Assembly (NCBI RefSeq): GCF_032062135.1 | Contig: NC_092864.1 | Coordinates: 22,939,581-23,003,580 of the forward strand | Source: Pyxicephalus adspersus | Taxonomy: Eukaryota; Chordata; Amphibia; Anura; Pyxicephalidae | Reading direction: 5' to 3' | DNA: 64,000 nt | In this document: positions 34,961 through 47,060 of the stretch, in pieces | Layout: the number at the start of each line of letters is the position of its first letter | How positions within the stretch are numbered: position 1 is the stretch's first letter | Made by a program: the position numbers and the translations under genes | Notes under the pieces: model-generated | The model's input: only the letters and a program-made list of their open reading frames with translations | Database searches by the model: none | Told to the model about the DNA's origin: nothing

Positions 34961-37900
34961 TGGCACATGGTGAAGCATATACATTAAGGTTTAACTAAAG
35001 ACTGTCAGATGTGTAAAGTGACCTTTAAAATTTACTGCATCAAAATGGGCTATTCTATGAAATAATGTGTAAAGGAAATGTGCCTGCCATAAAAAGGCAA
35101 ATTTATTGAAGTAGTAATATTTGAGAAATCATCAGATAATACAAACTCAAGCTTTTTAAAGGCAGAACATGTGTTTTTTCTATGACAAACATTTAAAAAG
35201 GCCTAAATTAAACTATATTAACATTGTAATTTTTTTTACTTTTATAAAACTTTATGTTTGTAAGTTACTTTTTTATTATAACACAATGCCACTTTAAAAA
35301 TGTAATTATATAACAGGCACCAGATTGCTGCTGGATGACTTGTCATAACAGTTTGGAGGACCTACAGTTTGCAGTGCCTGGTGGTTACACTTCAACGTCA
35401 GTCTCTTGCCTTTCTAAAGTCATCAGTGGTCCCTGCTCCTGCTGCCTGGGTTATGTGATACACATATTGCTAGGCGTGCATCAAGAGCATGGGGAGCCGA
35501 CATAATTAAAAGTGACAGAATGTACTAATATCTTATGGATAGAATAACTTTGTGCCAACCTCTGTGTAGCACAAACAGCTGGTGGTCCACTGAAGTGCAA
35601 TTAAAAATCAGATTAGAGGGGATATATAATAGATTCCTGCACAGTGATTCTGACAAGTGCTGCGCATTCATGGAAAAATAACAGAATCCAAAAATACAGT
35701 CAGTTACAGATCATTGTCACCTTATGAATACTTTTTATAGCAAGACAAAGCAAAGGACATTTCATGGAAATAAAAACAGTGGCATTTAATGTATTGCAAT
35801 GAAAAGCAATCTTATAAACATTTGTACATGATTTTTAAAGAGGTGTAGTGATAATGGACATCTATAATAATCTTAATCCCTTCTTACATTTTTATGAAAT
35901 AAGAAAGCCTTAACTTTGAGAGATTACTTTTGTTATTTACTATATTTTTCTAGAGCAGACATGTCAAGCTGTGTGTCAGGTTGCAAATCTGCTCTTACTA
36001 GGTTTGGATACCAATTAAAAAACTGTGATAGAACAAAGGTGCTGCAAGGATTACATTCTAATTGTCTGTTTTCCAGCAACCTAAATTGATCCAAGGTTAT
36101 CATACCAAGCTCAGGCATCCAACAGGTCAGTCTTCGAAAAGGAACTGAACTCTGGAAGCTTTGCCAAAACAAGGAAGCCATAGGGCAAAGGGCTAGTCGT
36201 CAGTAGTGCATGTGGCCTACCTGCAGGAGGTCTTCTTCATTACTGATTTACGATGCCTTCCTATCTACTATGTCTATGGGTCAAGGGGGCCATCTTGTAA
36301 GAAAAAGAAATGGTTTTTGCTTCTTTATATTAGCAAAATATATCAAAGCCTTGAGTAAGAAGAACAATGAGCAGCACAGAAGTGTACATCACAAATTGCA
36401 CGGCAAATTTCTGCTTTACTGCTACTTTGGAAAACACATGCCTATAGGGCAGTCTGTCTACTAAAAACATGGAACTCCCCTATATACCTGATACTAGAGA
36501 TCAACAGTTGTAGTCCAGACAGATAGAAAAGGCACAAATACAGATTTGTTTTTATTGCTTGTGGGCCGAGCATAGCAGAACTTACAATAAGAATTTGGGT
36601 ATACTCAAAGTAGTTGAGTAGTTGGGCATACTCAAACTTGTAGTTTTATTATTATATACAGTGTATTATTTTATTAATTGTTGCCCCCCCTTTACGTTTG
36701 CTTTATGGAGTCTTTACTTTGGACCACACCATTTCCATTTCTGGTATTTGCAACTTGGGTTGTGTGGCTTTGTCTAGTTAACAAATCTTTTTGGTTTGAA
36801 AAGGTTGTCATTTCTGGTACATTTGTTCACATGGGGGTTCTGGCAGGGCAAAACCCTTTGCACACATTTAGGTTAGAAATTTTGTTTGCTACACTGCATT
36901 AAATCTAAAAAATCAATTACATTTTTTTGTAGGTTGTCTTAGACTATAATACACACCCGGAACTTCAACAGTGAATGTATTTGTGTATATGGCCTGCACC
37001 CAGTAACATGTCACTGCACTTTATTGTGTTTTGTTTGGAGTCTTTTTTGGTGCATTCTTGTGGGTGAAGGAAGTTGGGATATGGGTGGTTGTGGTTGAGA
37101 TCTCTTTTAACTTTAGATGGTAATTTGAAAGGAAAAGGGAAATCCCACAGTGATTTAATTTGACAATACGAACCACAATCCAAACAAATGAAAACCGCAA
37201 AAGATCAGAGGCAGTGGACGTCATTTAAAAAAAAAAAAAAAAGAAACAGGGTGAACATTCAACATTCAAATGGGATATGCAAAGGAACAATGCAAGTTGA
37301 AAACACCTAGTCTGTTTTTAAATGTAAAGGGCACATAAAGAATGCAAAAACTAGAACTGACAGATTTGGTTTAAAACATTATTGTTGCAAATTCCATTAG
37401 CACTGCTATGTCTCAACAATTTCATCAGATCAACAATCTGACATATAGTCTTGTAAAATATTATTCATAGACTTAGCAACATCTTTTCATGCTCCACCAT
37501 GACCACACATTCATTCTGAGTGTACATATATGAATGCTGTATGCCTAACGTGCTACTGTAGAAGCTGTAGAACCTAAAAATGGAGTTACGGGGGCACATG
37601 CCTGGATTGGGATAAAATGATATCTGTACTTTATCTGAACTTTACTTTGAAATATAAACCATATACAAACCATTTTCTTTTGCTTAAAAGTTTGTAAGAA
37701 GTATAGAATGATTAGAAACTTTGCATGTTTTTTTGTAGCCATTTTACGGAGATTTCCCCCCCACATTCTTCTCTAATGGTTCGAAAACATTTTAAACATC
37801 AAACCTGTACAATGCTCCCACTTGTCACTCAAAGACCTTTCATTGGATAATTTAAAGTCAACATGCTCATTTTAATACACACTCAGTGGCTTCATGGTAG

Positions 37901-40639
37901 AGCCATTTCTGGTGTTCAGTTATTGTAGAAAATTAATTTACTGTAACTTTGTCATTGAAAAAAAAACAATTTACCGGTTTTAGTGCCCTTTCACACTTGT
38001 GGCAAAAAAACATGCAGTTGTCAACCCCTGGGCACATGTTGAACTGTTGCTACACACCTGAGAATGTCATATTGCACCACAGGTAACCATTTTTGCCCTG
38101 CAGCCATGTAGAAAAAATGGTTCCCATCTGCTCCAATTCACTTAAATGTGAGAGATTGGAATGCAGCTTACCCTGGGTCTGAAATGACCCCAACACCCAG
38201 AGATATTTAGCAGCCCTATCCTTTAAAGGTTTTGTTAAAGTGGGGGTAAGAAGCAAGAAGGAGTTTGTATTCTGATACTTACAACACTAAAAATAAACTA
38301 CAGCATGTTTCTGGGTGTCCAACAAAACAGACTTTATGGTGGGGTCAGGGTGTTACGAAACTCAAAAATATCTAAGGCTATTTTTTCTGTTTTGAATTAA
38401 GTTTAGAAAGGTTAAAGCTGAACTATAGCTTTACTCCCACCAGTAATATATACTTCTTTGATACTTTGATATTACTGTAAATAGTTAGCTTCTCAGACTG
38501 TGCAAGTCAGATAGACCTTTCTCATGTCTTGGTTGAAGGACATCCAGCATCATCTATTTGGTTTCTTCCTGTCCTTGGCCTGCTTCTTTTATTTTTTGTA
38601 TTTCACCTCTATAACCATGGAAGTTCATCATCCTTAAGATCAAATGAAGTAGGTGGCTGTGGAGTACACTGCCTGATTTGTTGGGGGACTGGATGGACTA
38701 CTCTGTAAAGGGTCATGCTTGGGTATAAAATATCCAGCTAGGGACCTTGGACTTCCTCTAAAAAGAGCCTCAAGTTGATCCTAGTTACCTCCTGACAACA
38801 TGGGTCCATTGAGTCTGGCCAGTACCTGGGAGCTCCATTGTTTTGTGCCCCCTGAGATGGCATTTTAATTGCCCTAGGGTTTGGGATCCCACTGTGTATT
38901 CTGTGCACTAGAAATGTTTTTAACTTTTGGTGGGTTCTCTCACTTAGTACTTAGTTCACATTTTTATTAACCAGGGTTTTCTGTTCAGGATCACACACTA
39001 AAAATAAATATTAGGTTATACTGGAACACATACCATAAAACTATATACAAAGTCCATTTTTTATATAGTTGCTGGTGATTTTTATCCTTTTTTTTATATT
39101 CCACATAAAGAATAATGTTAAGGTATTCATGTGGATATTAAAACTTTTGGTGCATATCTAATATCTATCTAATACAGCTCAGTTGTAAATACTGGCCTTC
39201 TGCCAAACTGTAAAATGTTAACTTTGGACACAGTGGTCTCATTGTTGGCAGATGAGCAATTCAGAGGTTTGATTGATGGATGAACAAGATGGGGCACGCG
39301 TGGAGGCCGAGAAGAAAGTAAGAGACCCAAGAGGTGGCATTTTTCATAGACGACAGCTTCATATCTTTCTTCAGAGACAGAATCTCAATCCTTCTGTCAC
39401 CCTCTTATTAAACCTACAGGAAAGAGGAAGCATATTGTCTGCGGGTATAATCTATGGACTCTTTAGTGTCTTAAATCAACATTCCCGCCTAATTTCCACT
39501 GGGAACTCACTTCCCATGGTCTTGGCTTTTTCTCTTTCTCTTTTGGTGTTGGCCCAATTCATCTTTGTTCTCATCCATAAAAGCTGTTTATTTTACTTTC
39601 CATTTTCTCTTTTGAAGTATTGCTTTACTTATCACAGAGCTTCTGGCAATTAAAACACACTTTCATCATTGTGGTTTTCAGCTGAGTGTATCCGTGACTT
39701 TCATAAATCTGGTCTGCTCTTGCCTAGCTCTCCACGATCATGTTAGCGATCCCCATCATTGACTCTCTAGTCAATACAATGAACTGTGTGAGAGACTTTT
39801 TATTATTTATTTTTACACTGTTATGGATACGTTGGTTGTAACTGTAGTTGAGGGAAACTGTAAAACCAATGAAAGGCAGATGACAATCTCTGCACACTGA
39901 CTGCGGTCTTGGACTTTGAAATGCCCACTTAACTAATTGTACAGTCTGCATTGCTTTTTGAAATGTTTCCAACAAATTGTCTCCAACTCATTCTTGAGTC
40001 AACCAACTTGTCCATTCTGCTATTCTTATAAGTCTGCTTCCTCTATTTATTTCATCTTTCTTCTATGCTTGCAAATATGTGCAAAACAATATGCTGAACT
40101 TTTTACAAAATAGTCACATTTTACTAAACAGCCAACAGATTTGTATTCATGCTGTACATTGGTTTTCAGGGAAATTGTTTAAACAATTGTTAATTTATTT
40201 AATTGTAAAAAAAAGTCACACAAAACTAAAACATTGATAAAAAGATGATGAATGATTGTTTTAATTCAGCTTTTTATTTGTTGTTTCTATCCCCAGATCT
40301 TCTGCATGGTAAACACGATCTCAACGTCAATATCAAGCAAAACCTAACATTAAAGAATAAAGTTTTCCAACAAGTAGTCTTTTGGTAGAAAAAATGTTAT
40401 GTCTCTTCTTTTTATTTATCTGCAAGGAAGTGTTCATTGCTCTATAAACGGACTGCAAGCATGCACAGTAAAGTGCACAGATATCATAGATGACAGAAAT
40501 GATGCTGCTTCATCAGTGACTGCTAAATGGGCAAAGCTAGAGAACCCAAAAAATAAAGGATGTAAGCCCAAGGGCCTGAGTGGACCTGGGGTGTGATAAA
40601 CCCTGTGGGAAGAGGGGGGTAGGAGCACACCCAGCACTG
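34961..40639. other. long AT-rich stretch without a recognisable gene
   Basis: No exon, RNA gene or complete transposon is supported. Candidates looked at: minus-strand ORF 35933-36181 (82 codons) and plus ORF 39273-39653 (126 codons), neither with a known domain; the second contains hydrophobic runs but no conserved motif. A poly-A tract lies at about 37227-37242. A TTAAAGCTGAACTATAGC segment near 38414 resembles a MITE terminus, but no partner end was found. Confidence 0.45.
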
Positions 40640-40925
40640 CCTATTTTTTTAAAAGGGAATATGTTAGGTATCTGACATCCCCAGTGAGTGCTGGAAGTGA
40701 ACAAAGTTCCTACACGCCTGTACCAGATTAAAGGCTGGGCCAATCAAGATGGATCCTAAAAGAGGGAGAGGATGGAGGCGCCCACAATGGAACAGGGACA
40801 GGTGAGTGAAAAAAAATTTTGATCAGACAGGTAATGGTATTTTATTGCCGGAAGGACATATTGCCTGTCTGTTCTGCAATAAAGGACCTGCCTTATCACA
40901 ATTTTTAGGTAAAAGAGTTTAGATC
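40640..40925. mobile_element. MITE-like element, 'GGGACAGG' family
   Basis: It contains GAGGCGCCCACAATGGAACA and GGGACAGGTGAGTG, then ATTGCCTGTCTGTTCTGCAA and AAAGGACCTGCC, the same order as at 30935-31292. The borders are approximate. It is non-coding. Confidence 0.5.
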
Positions 40926-41119
40926 AGCTTATTTGCACCTGTTTCATACATTCGGTAAATTAAAAATAAATACCTGTTGATCTAGTTGGAAAACTTGTAG
41001 GCTGATAACACTCTGTGCCTGTAATGATTCATGATCATTTCTATTATTCTCAACTATCTCAGATTCATTCTGTGCAGCTTGCCTATCTGTGCTATCAGCG
41101 TTAACTTCAGGAACCTGGA

Positions 41120-41212
41120 GCAGTCAGGCAGGTAAGGCACATTATCGCCTGTCCCTTTATGCAATGATGACCTGCCTGATAACAAAAACATAAAAGTGGA
41201 GTTAGTTCACTT
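41120..41212. mobile_element. MITE fragment, 'GGGACAGG' family
   Basis: A short piece holding CAGTCAGGCAGGTAAGG, ATCGCCTGTCCCTTTATGCA and GATGACCTGCCTGATAAC corresponds to the right part of the 30935 and 40640 copies. Confidence 0.4.
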
Positions 41213-41303
41213 GAAAACAATGCTGCTTCATGTTATAGAGAAAAGGGGATCCTATTGTGTTCCTGTTATCTTTATATAGAATGGTGTTGTCATTCTCAGA
41301 ATA

Positions 41304-41722
41304 AAGCTACGTACACACTTCCAATTATTATCGTTGGTAAACGAACGACGAACGATCCTGCACGATATCTGCGAACGATCGTATAGCACCGATCCTGTAC
41401 ATACAGATAACGACACGATCGTTCGTAGATATTGTACACACAATAGATGCGATCGTTTGAACGATACAGGAAGTTACGTGCACCACAGGAACGTTCGTTC
41501 ATCACGCATGCTCAGACCATGGACGATCAATGAACGATCGTACACACGAACGATGGTCAACGATCGTCGTCCAATCCGATCCGCCGGTCCGGTCGTTCAT
41601 TTCCAACGACTTTCCTCGTTCGTCGGCGTCGTTGGTTACTTTTTTTACGAACGATTTTTGCCCAATCGATCGTTCGTCGTTCATTTTGAACGATAAAAAT
41701 TGGAAGTGTGTACGCAGCTTAA
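41304..41722. mobile_element. CpG-rich MITE dense in ATCGTTCG motifs
   Basis: The two ends match as inverted repeats over about 30 bp: GCTACGTACACACTTCCAAT on the left and, on the complement of the right end, GCTGCGTACACACTTCCAAT. The right end is followed by TTAA (41719-41722), and the left is preceded by TAAA, a probable decayed TTAA target duplication. The interior is full of ATCGTTCGT and its complement ACGAACGAT in both orientations, so it can fold on itself. CpG density is unlike the surrounding DNA, which suggests a fairly young insertion. Homologous segments occur at 14787-15160 and probably 42262-42590. The ORFs inside are composed of this motif and are not real genes. Confidence 0.75.
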
Positions 41723-42261
41723 GAATGTGTTACTAGCAAAATTACCAGATAAAAATTAAAAAAAAAAGGTGAAGAAGAAGCTAAACCAATGCAGCCATCA
41801 CATCTGAAAATCTGGAGTTTAGTATGTTTTTGTTTTTAGGTTCAGCTTTGCTTGTAGTTTTCTTGTTTAGAAAACCAAAAAGCATTTTACCTAAAAGACC
41901 AGAATTTTATTTTATTGTAATTGGTTGTTGCTGCTTTGAAAAACCTTTACACGAGGCTTCATGGAATCTCTTGGTGTCATAATACAAGTAAGTGCTAGAT
42001 GAATGATATTAATTCTGGTTATGCTTTGCAGTATCTCTTACCATTAAATTATAGAGCAGTGCTGATTGCCAGATTCCTGTATATACAGCTGCCACTTGGA
42101 TTCCCTGGAGTATGACAGAGAAGTGAAGGCAGGGGGTGATGTGCCATTTTTTCAGGTGTCATGGCATTAGAAGCCATTTTAGGAATCCCAGTTACATAGC
42201 AACAGCGTAATATTTTTGCAGGTCTTCGTTTGAAGAAGACCATAGTGAATGAAAGCTGTGC

Positions 42262-42590
42262 TTAGTACACACTTGAAATTACTTTCGACTGAAATGATCG
42301 TTTCAGGTGACAGTTCAGGAACGATTGCAATACAGACATGCTGCTGGGCTGTCTGTCCTGTTCTATGGAAAAAGATGGGAAGGATGAATGTAAGACATCC
42401 ACCTGCATTATAATACAATGGTATAACAATCTCAGTGGTTAGTGGACGATTGCTAGTTATCTAACATGGTGGATTACTGCCTTCCTATACAATTTCTATT
42501 CCTATACAACACTGGGAAACATTTTTACTGACAATAGATTTTCACCTGACATGATCGCGTTCGATTATCTTGGATAATGAAAATCTAGTT
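42262..42590. mobile_element. possible diverged MITE related to 41304
   Basis: The left part reads CTTAGTACACACTTGAAATT followed by GAAATGATCGTTTCAGGTGA. The right part has TCACCTGACATGATCGCGTT, which is close to the complement of the latter. The opening resembles the terminus of the 41304 element. The outer ends are too diverged to fix the borders. Confidence 0.4.
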
Positions 42591-42769
42591 TGTTATAGTC
42601 ATATACATTATTCATTAGATTATTATACATACTATTATAAGCAATGCAATACGTTGCAGTATGCACAAACTGAATCTAAATCTTGAGAATTATATATAGA
42701 TATGATTCTTGTTCCCCATATTGCTTATTAATATTACTCTTTGAAATTCTAGGGAGTAAATAAGGGTCA

Positions 42770-43145
42770 TATACACTATATGGGAAAAAGTTTGTAGACA
42801 CCTGACCATCACACCAATAAGAGGTCATTGGACACATTCCAAAAGCATGAACATTTATATGGTACTGCACCCCATTTGGTATTTTTAAAGATTTTCCTGC
42901 AGATTTTAATTCAATGTAGGAGTGTGTGCTCATTCAGCTAAAAAAAAAAACATTTGAGAGATCATTTACTGATGTTGGGCAAGAAAATCTGGCTCATAAT
43001 TGGCATTCCAATTCATCCCAAATGGTGTACAATAGAATTGTAAGTTCTGTGAAGGCCATTTGAGTCCCTCCACTCCAAAATCACCCAACTATGTCTTTAT
43101 ATGTCTTTGTATGCAGGCGCATAGTCATAGACTGACCCAAACTGT
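42770..43145 (-). mobile_element. Tc1-like remnant (second family)
   Basis: It starts with ACACTATATGGGAAAAAGTT and ACACCTGACCATCACACCAA, the terminal sequence of a Tc1 family widespread in fish and frogs. On the minus strand of about 42955-43080 the sequence reads as a decayed transposase C-terminal part (GVEGLKWPSQNLQFY, then MNWNANYEPDFLAQHQ), corresponding to the LDWP-SPDLNPIEHLWDELERRL region of that family. Stops and substitutions are frequent. The right half and terminal repeat are missing. It differs from the family at 24204. Confidence 0.65.
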
Positions 43146-45460
43146 TTTCACAAGGCTTTTATGCTGCAGCATTAAAAATATTTTAATGCAGTGAGAAAAA
43201 AGATTGAGATGGAAACACTTCATAATTTGGAGAAGTATTTATAACAGAGTTGGGACTAAATCTATCAGCTACATCTTTCAACTGTTAAATATATAAATTA
43301 AAAGGGCCCCGAGTTAGTTTGAATTTATCTTTCTTACACAGTTTAAAAACATATTTTATTTATAGTCTGTGCATATTTCTTATACTTAGGTTAGGTTTCT
43401 GGTACAGTGTAGCCTGCAGATCTCTAAAATGGCACCAATCTATTACCTGTTGTTGTACTCCTCCTTTGTACATATGGTAGGGGCCTGTTGATCACACATT
43501 ATATTATATAGTATTACCTGTTGTGATCACTTCTAAAATTGTGTGGGTTAATTTAGAGTAATGACTTTAACAACAAGTACAAATGTAGTGAAAAACAACT
43601 CTACATTTTCCAATGCTTTGAAGATTAAGCAGCATCTATATCAAAGAACCAGGCTTTTCATAAAGTTCTGTAAGCCCATTCCCACTGGTAGGGGGTGGTG
43701 GAAAAAGCTAAAATATTTCAGGGACACTGCATAGTAAGTTTACCACCTGCTCAAGTCCTAAATCTCTAGATTAAATCTGTTGGTTTCATTGCCATCTACC
43801 CCGCCTACTGACTTATGTTTTTGCTGTACGCCAATAAAACTCAAAAACTTCAACACCAAGAAAATGTGTTGGCACATATTAAAAAAGTCATAAGTTATAA
43901 TTTCCTTAGTAGTCGCTCTGAACATATCTGAAAATTACTTTAAGTTTTTACTTTTAGGGGACCTTTATCGTGTATTTATAAATGTTTTGATTTGTTAATT
44001 TGCATTTGCATGTTTTAACTTGAGTTATTGAGCTCTGTAAATATTCTTAAAAACAGGAAGTAACCAGTTATTAAAAATAATACAAGACATAATTATAATT
44101 ATAAAACATTTCAGATTTACTCAAAAAAAAGAAACATTTAGTTTACAAACATAGTTTTAACATTTGTTTATTATTTCAACCATTGTACACATAAAGAAAA
44201 AAGCACAAAAACACCAAAGTTACCATAAAGTGGGTAACACACTTCTTTTTGTTCTTAGGGTTTGTATAATCAATAACTTGCACAAAGTGCTTGCACACTC
44301 CAGCTGCTCTTTTTTTTAGTTCTAGCATTGCTTAGTGGCTTAGCACTCTTTTGAACAGGATAGCCCTCTTGTAATATACATTCAGGAAAATCCTGTAGAC
44401 TCTTTTTATTATTTATTAATTTCAGCGAATACACTAATTCAGGAAAGGAGTGATTGTGAAAACTAGGAACATTCTCTAATTACCAGTTTTAGTGCCCCTG
44501 TATATAGGGCATGAGAAACAAAAATGTAGAAAACAGGACACAATGGAGTTTGCATGGAAGAATTATCCTTTTGTTGAAAGCATGTTTTTATTGTTACCAA
44601 ATAAAACAAAGCCTTGTTGGAGCCTCCTAAAATCTAGCAACCAAGTTTTTAAAAAGCATCCACCTTCTCTCTTTCCCTTCTTGTCAAAGATGGGTGAAAT
44701 TCCTAAGAGCAATTGGAGTGGAGGTTTCTCTTTGTTCCATACTAACGACTGTTGAAAAGTATATTCAGCAGATTTTGTGAGGGCAAACTTTAGAGCTTAT
44801 AACTCCAAGGACCTTCTTTCAATCCTGGATGCTGCAGAACTCTTAAAATTAGGAATGACTTAACGGGGCTTTTCACTGGGGGGCAGGGAGGACTTGGCTC
44901 AAAGCTTTCAGTTTCTTGTTTCAAGGAGAATGTTGTAACTATGCTAATTATTTACAAGACCATAGTAACTTAGGGAGGAAATTGGGGAGTTGGTAGTTCC
45001 TGGATAAAATGTTTTAGACTTAAACCCAATTCTGAAATCTTATCACACATCATTTTTTATGTATTGAAGCAGGGATTTTTAATGGGTTTGCTTTCAGCAA
45101 AGGAAATAGCTTGAGACCAAAATTTCCTTGCAATATGAAAATTAATAACAAATATTATATTAATATTCTTTTGGCTTGTGAGATAGCATTCTAGCACCCT
45201 TTGAATGTACCATCGAATCCAAAAAGAAATTATTGGCTCCAATTCAACTGAGGCATTTGAATACAAGATGTGCTTTTCAAATTTCCCTAAATGTAATACC
45301 AATATCTATGTGTTTTTGCCCATATATTGGTGTAAGCAATGCTGATTTTAAACCAAATCTAAGCAACAGTTAAAAATTACAGTTAGTAAACATTTCTTTA
45401 ATTTTATTGATTGCTCCTGTCAATTCAGACAGTTCTAGTTTACGGCACAAGACTGGAGAA
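43146..45460. other. AT-rich DNA, no gene seen
   Basis: No exon, RNA or mobile element could be supported. The ORF at 44492-44755 (87 codons) has no recognisable domain. Confidence 0.5.
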
Positions 45461-45540
45461 GATAAACTATCATGGGAGAACCTTGGTGATCTGGGATCGC
45501 TGGATGCTGGATCACCCAGGTTTTCCCATGATAGTCTATC
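45461..45540. repeat. 80-bp near-perfect hairpin
   Basis: Arms 45461-45491 and 45510-45540 pair at about 28 of 31 positions, with a loop of 18 bp. The arm sequences ACTATCATGGGA and GGTGATC resemble the interior of the foldback MITEs at 48855 and 56700 (CTGGGTGAT), so this may be a related or solo MITE core. It could form an RNA hairpin if transcribed; there is no evidence that it is. Confidence 0.6.
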
Positions 45541-45740
45541 CAAAGTCTTAAAAATGAAGTCGTCCTATTTTATTCACCAACTACACTTAACTTCAGCATT
45601 ATAATTTTTTTTAACCCTATTAAAACAATAAAAAAACTTGGTGATCCTGTCATTATCTTGTGTTGTGTTTGACTGATGATGCAAGCCATAGCCAGGTAAT
45701 GCCGTGGCGGTGTTTTCACTATCACATGTACACTTAGTAA

Positions 45741-46035
45741 AGCGTTCAGCCTTTTTATCCCTGAGGAACCATTAAAATTGTGTTCCAGGCTCATAAAACC
45801 TCTGCCAAAAATGTTTGGGGGTGAAAATGTCTCTTGGATTGGTGGCCAGTTGGGGACAGTTGTGGCTAGTATGCCACCTTTATACACAATGTTAAAGGTC
45901 ATTTGAGCATGCAGGTAGCCATTCCACAGATCATTGCAGAATTATCAAATATCGGCAGGTCTATCGGCACAGTTCAAGGAACCTCTACTTGCAACCTCTT
46001 TGGAGGAGCCCAGGGGTTTCACAGAACTCCGTTTT
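45741..46035 (-). mobile_element. hAT-like MITE remnant
   Basis: On the minus strand near the right side it reads GGCTCCTCCAAAGAGGTTGC and AGAGGTTCCTTG, matching the start of the element at 54315 (GTTCCTCCAGAGGTTGCTAG, GGGGTTCCTTG). The left side, CCCTGAGGAAC, is the inverse of the family's other end. Target duplications are not evident. It is non-coding. Confidence 0.55.
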
Positions 46036-46983
46036 GGTATAAAAGACATGGACAAGACTAAATGACATCCCCTGCCATGCAGTGTCAAACAACCCTGGTG
46101 CACGCATGAATGCAAGAGGCATATAGGCCATGTAACTGTTAATTAAAACTCCTATTTATATATTCTTTGAATGGCTGTTTATGTATTAGTGTGTTTGCAC
46201 TACTCAATGAATACTTTTTAGCATAACTCATTTTGTGTTTTATTTTTATATCATCCAATATTTCAGGTTTAACTAAAACCACCATCTGTGTGTAGGTAGA
46301 AGGACAATGCTGGTGGATAGACTGCAGGAAATGTCTAAAATTTCAAGCAAAAGTAATGTAACATACAGTTTATTTCTGTTTGCCAAATATGTGTTACAAA
46401 TGGATTGCTGTTAAGCTAATATATTTTGGGAATTCTAATGATCCCCAAGCAGAGGCGCGAACTGGAATAACACATTGCTATAATTAGAGGCAAGACAGAC
46501 AACTGCCATCCACATATTCCTCTCTGCTGTTCTGTTTCTGCAGATAACATGTGCTTTGTAAAGTTTATGTCCCTTGTCTCAGGCCTGTTTTTGTGTTGAG
46601 CTGAAGCTTCCCGGGGAGCCTTTATAAAGGCAGTGCAAGGAGCAGAAAACAAGGAACAATCCACACTAGATATTAAACTTTTATCTGTTTAGAGTAGTCA
46701 TAGCAATGCTAGATGTTTGATGATTGGTTGCTAAGATTTTCTGGGCTTTGCACAGTCTATTCGACCTGTTTAAAAAATAGCTAGCAAAAACTTTTTTTTG
46801 ATTTAAAGAAAATCCTTTCAGTTTATAAATTATGTGCACCAATATTAATCCTAAAATACATATGGCAAAATTATACATAAGTGAATCATTTTGTAGATTA
46901 GTCTATCCATGGGAGATACATATATAATATATATATTATCAATATTGTATATATTGTTACTTTTTTGTGCAAGATGACTACCC
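46036..46983. other. unique DNA, possible conserved block
   Basis: No gene is seen. The part at 46416-46680 is less AT-rich and lacks repeat features, so it might be a conserved regulatory block, but nothing in the sequence proves it. A short AT palindrome lies at about 46918-46955. Confidence 0.35.
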
Positions 46984-47060
46984 TTTAAAGTGGAACCATA
47001 GCAGACAGGGCTTTATTACATGTCGCTTCTGCAATAAAACATACTTACCTGCCTGTTCAC
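46984..47060. mobile_element. MITE end fragment, 'GGGACAGG' family
   Basis: It opens CTTTAAAGTGGAACCATAG and continues with GACAGGGCTTTATTAC, then GCAATAAAACATACTTACCT, as at the left side of 30935-31292. The rest is not recognisable. Confidence 0.5.

Noticed and set aside
39273..39653. 126-codon ORF with hydrophobic stretches
   Set aside because: It has no conserved motif, no convincing start or splice context and no coding signature that I can see.
41334..41736. ORFs of 60-120 codons rich in Arg, Asn and Asp on both strands
   Set aside because: They are made of the ATCGTTCG motif of the MITE at 41304-41722, read in several frames.
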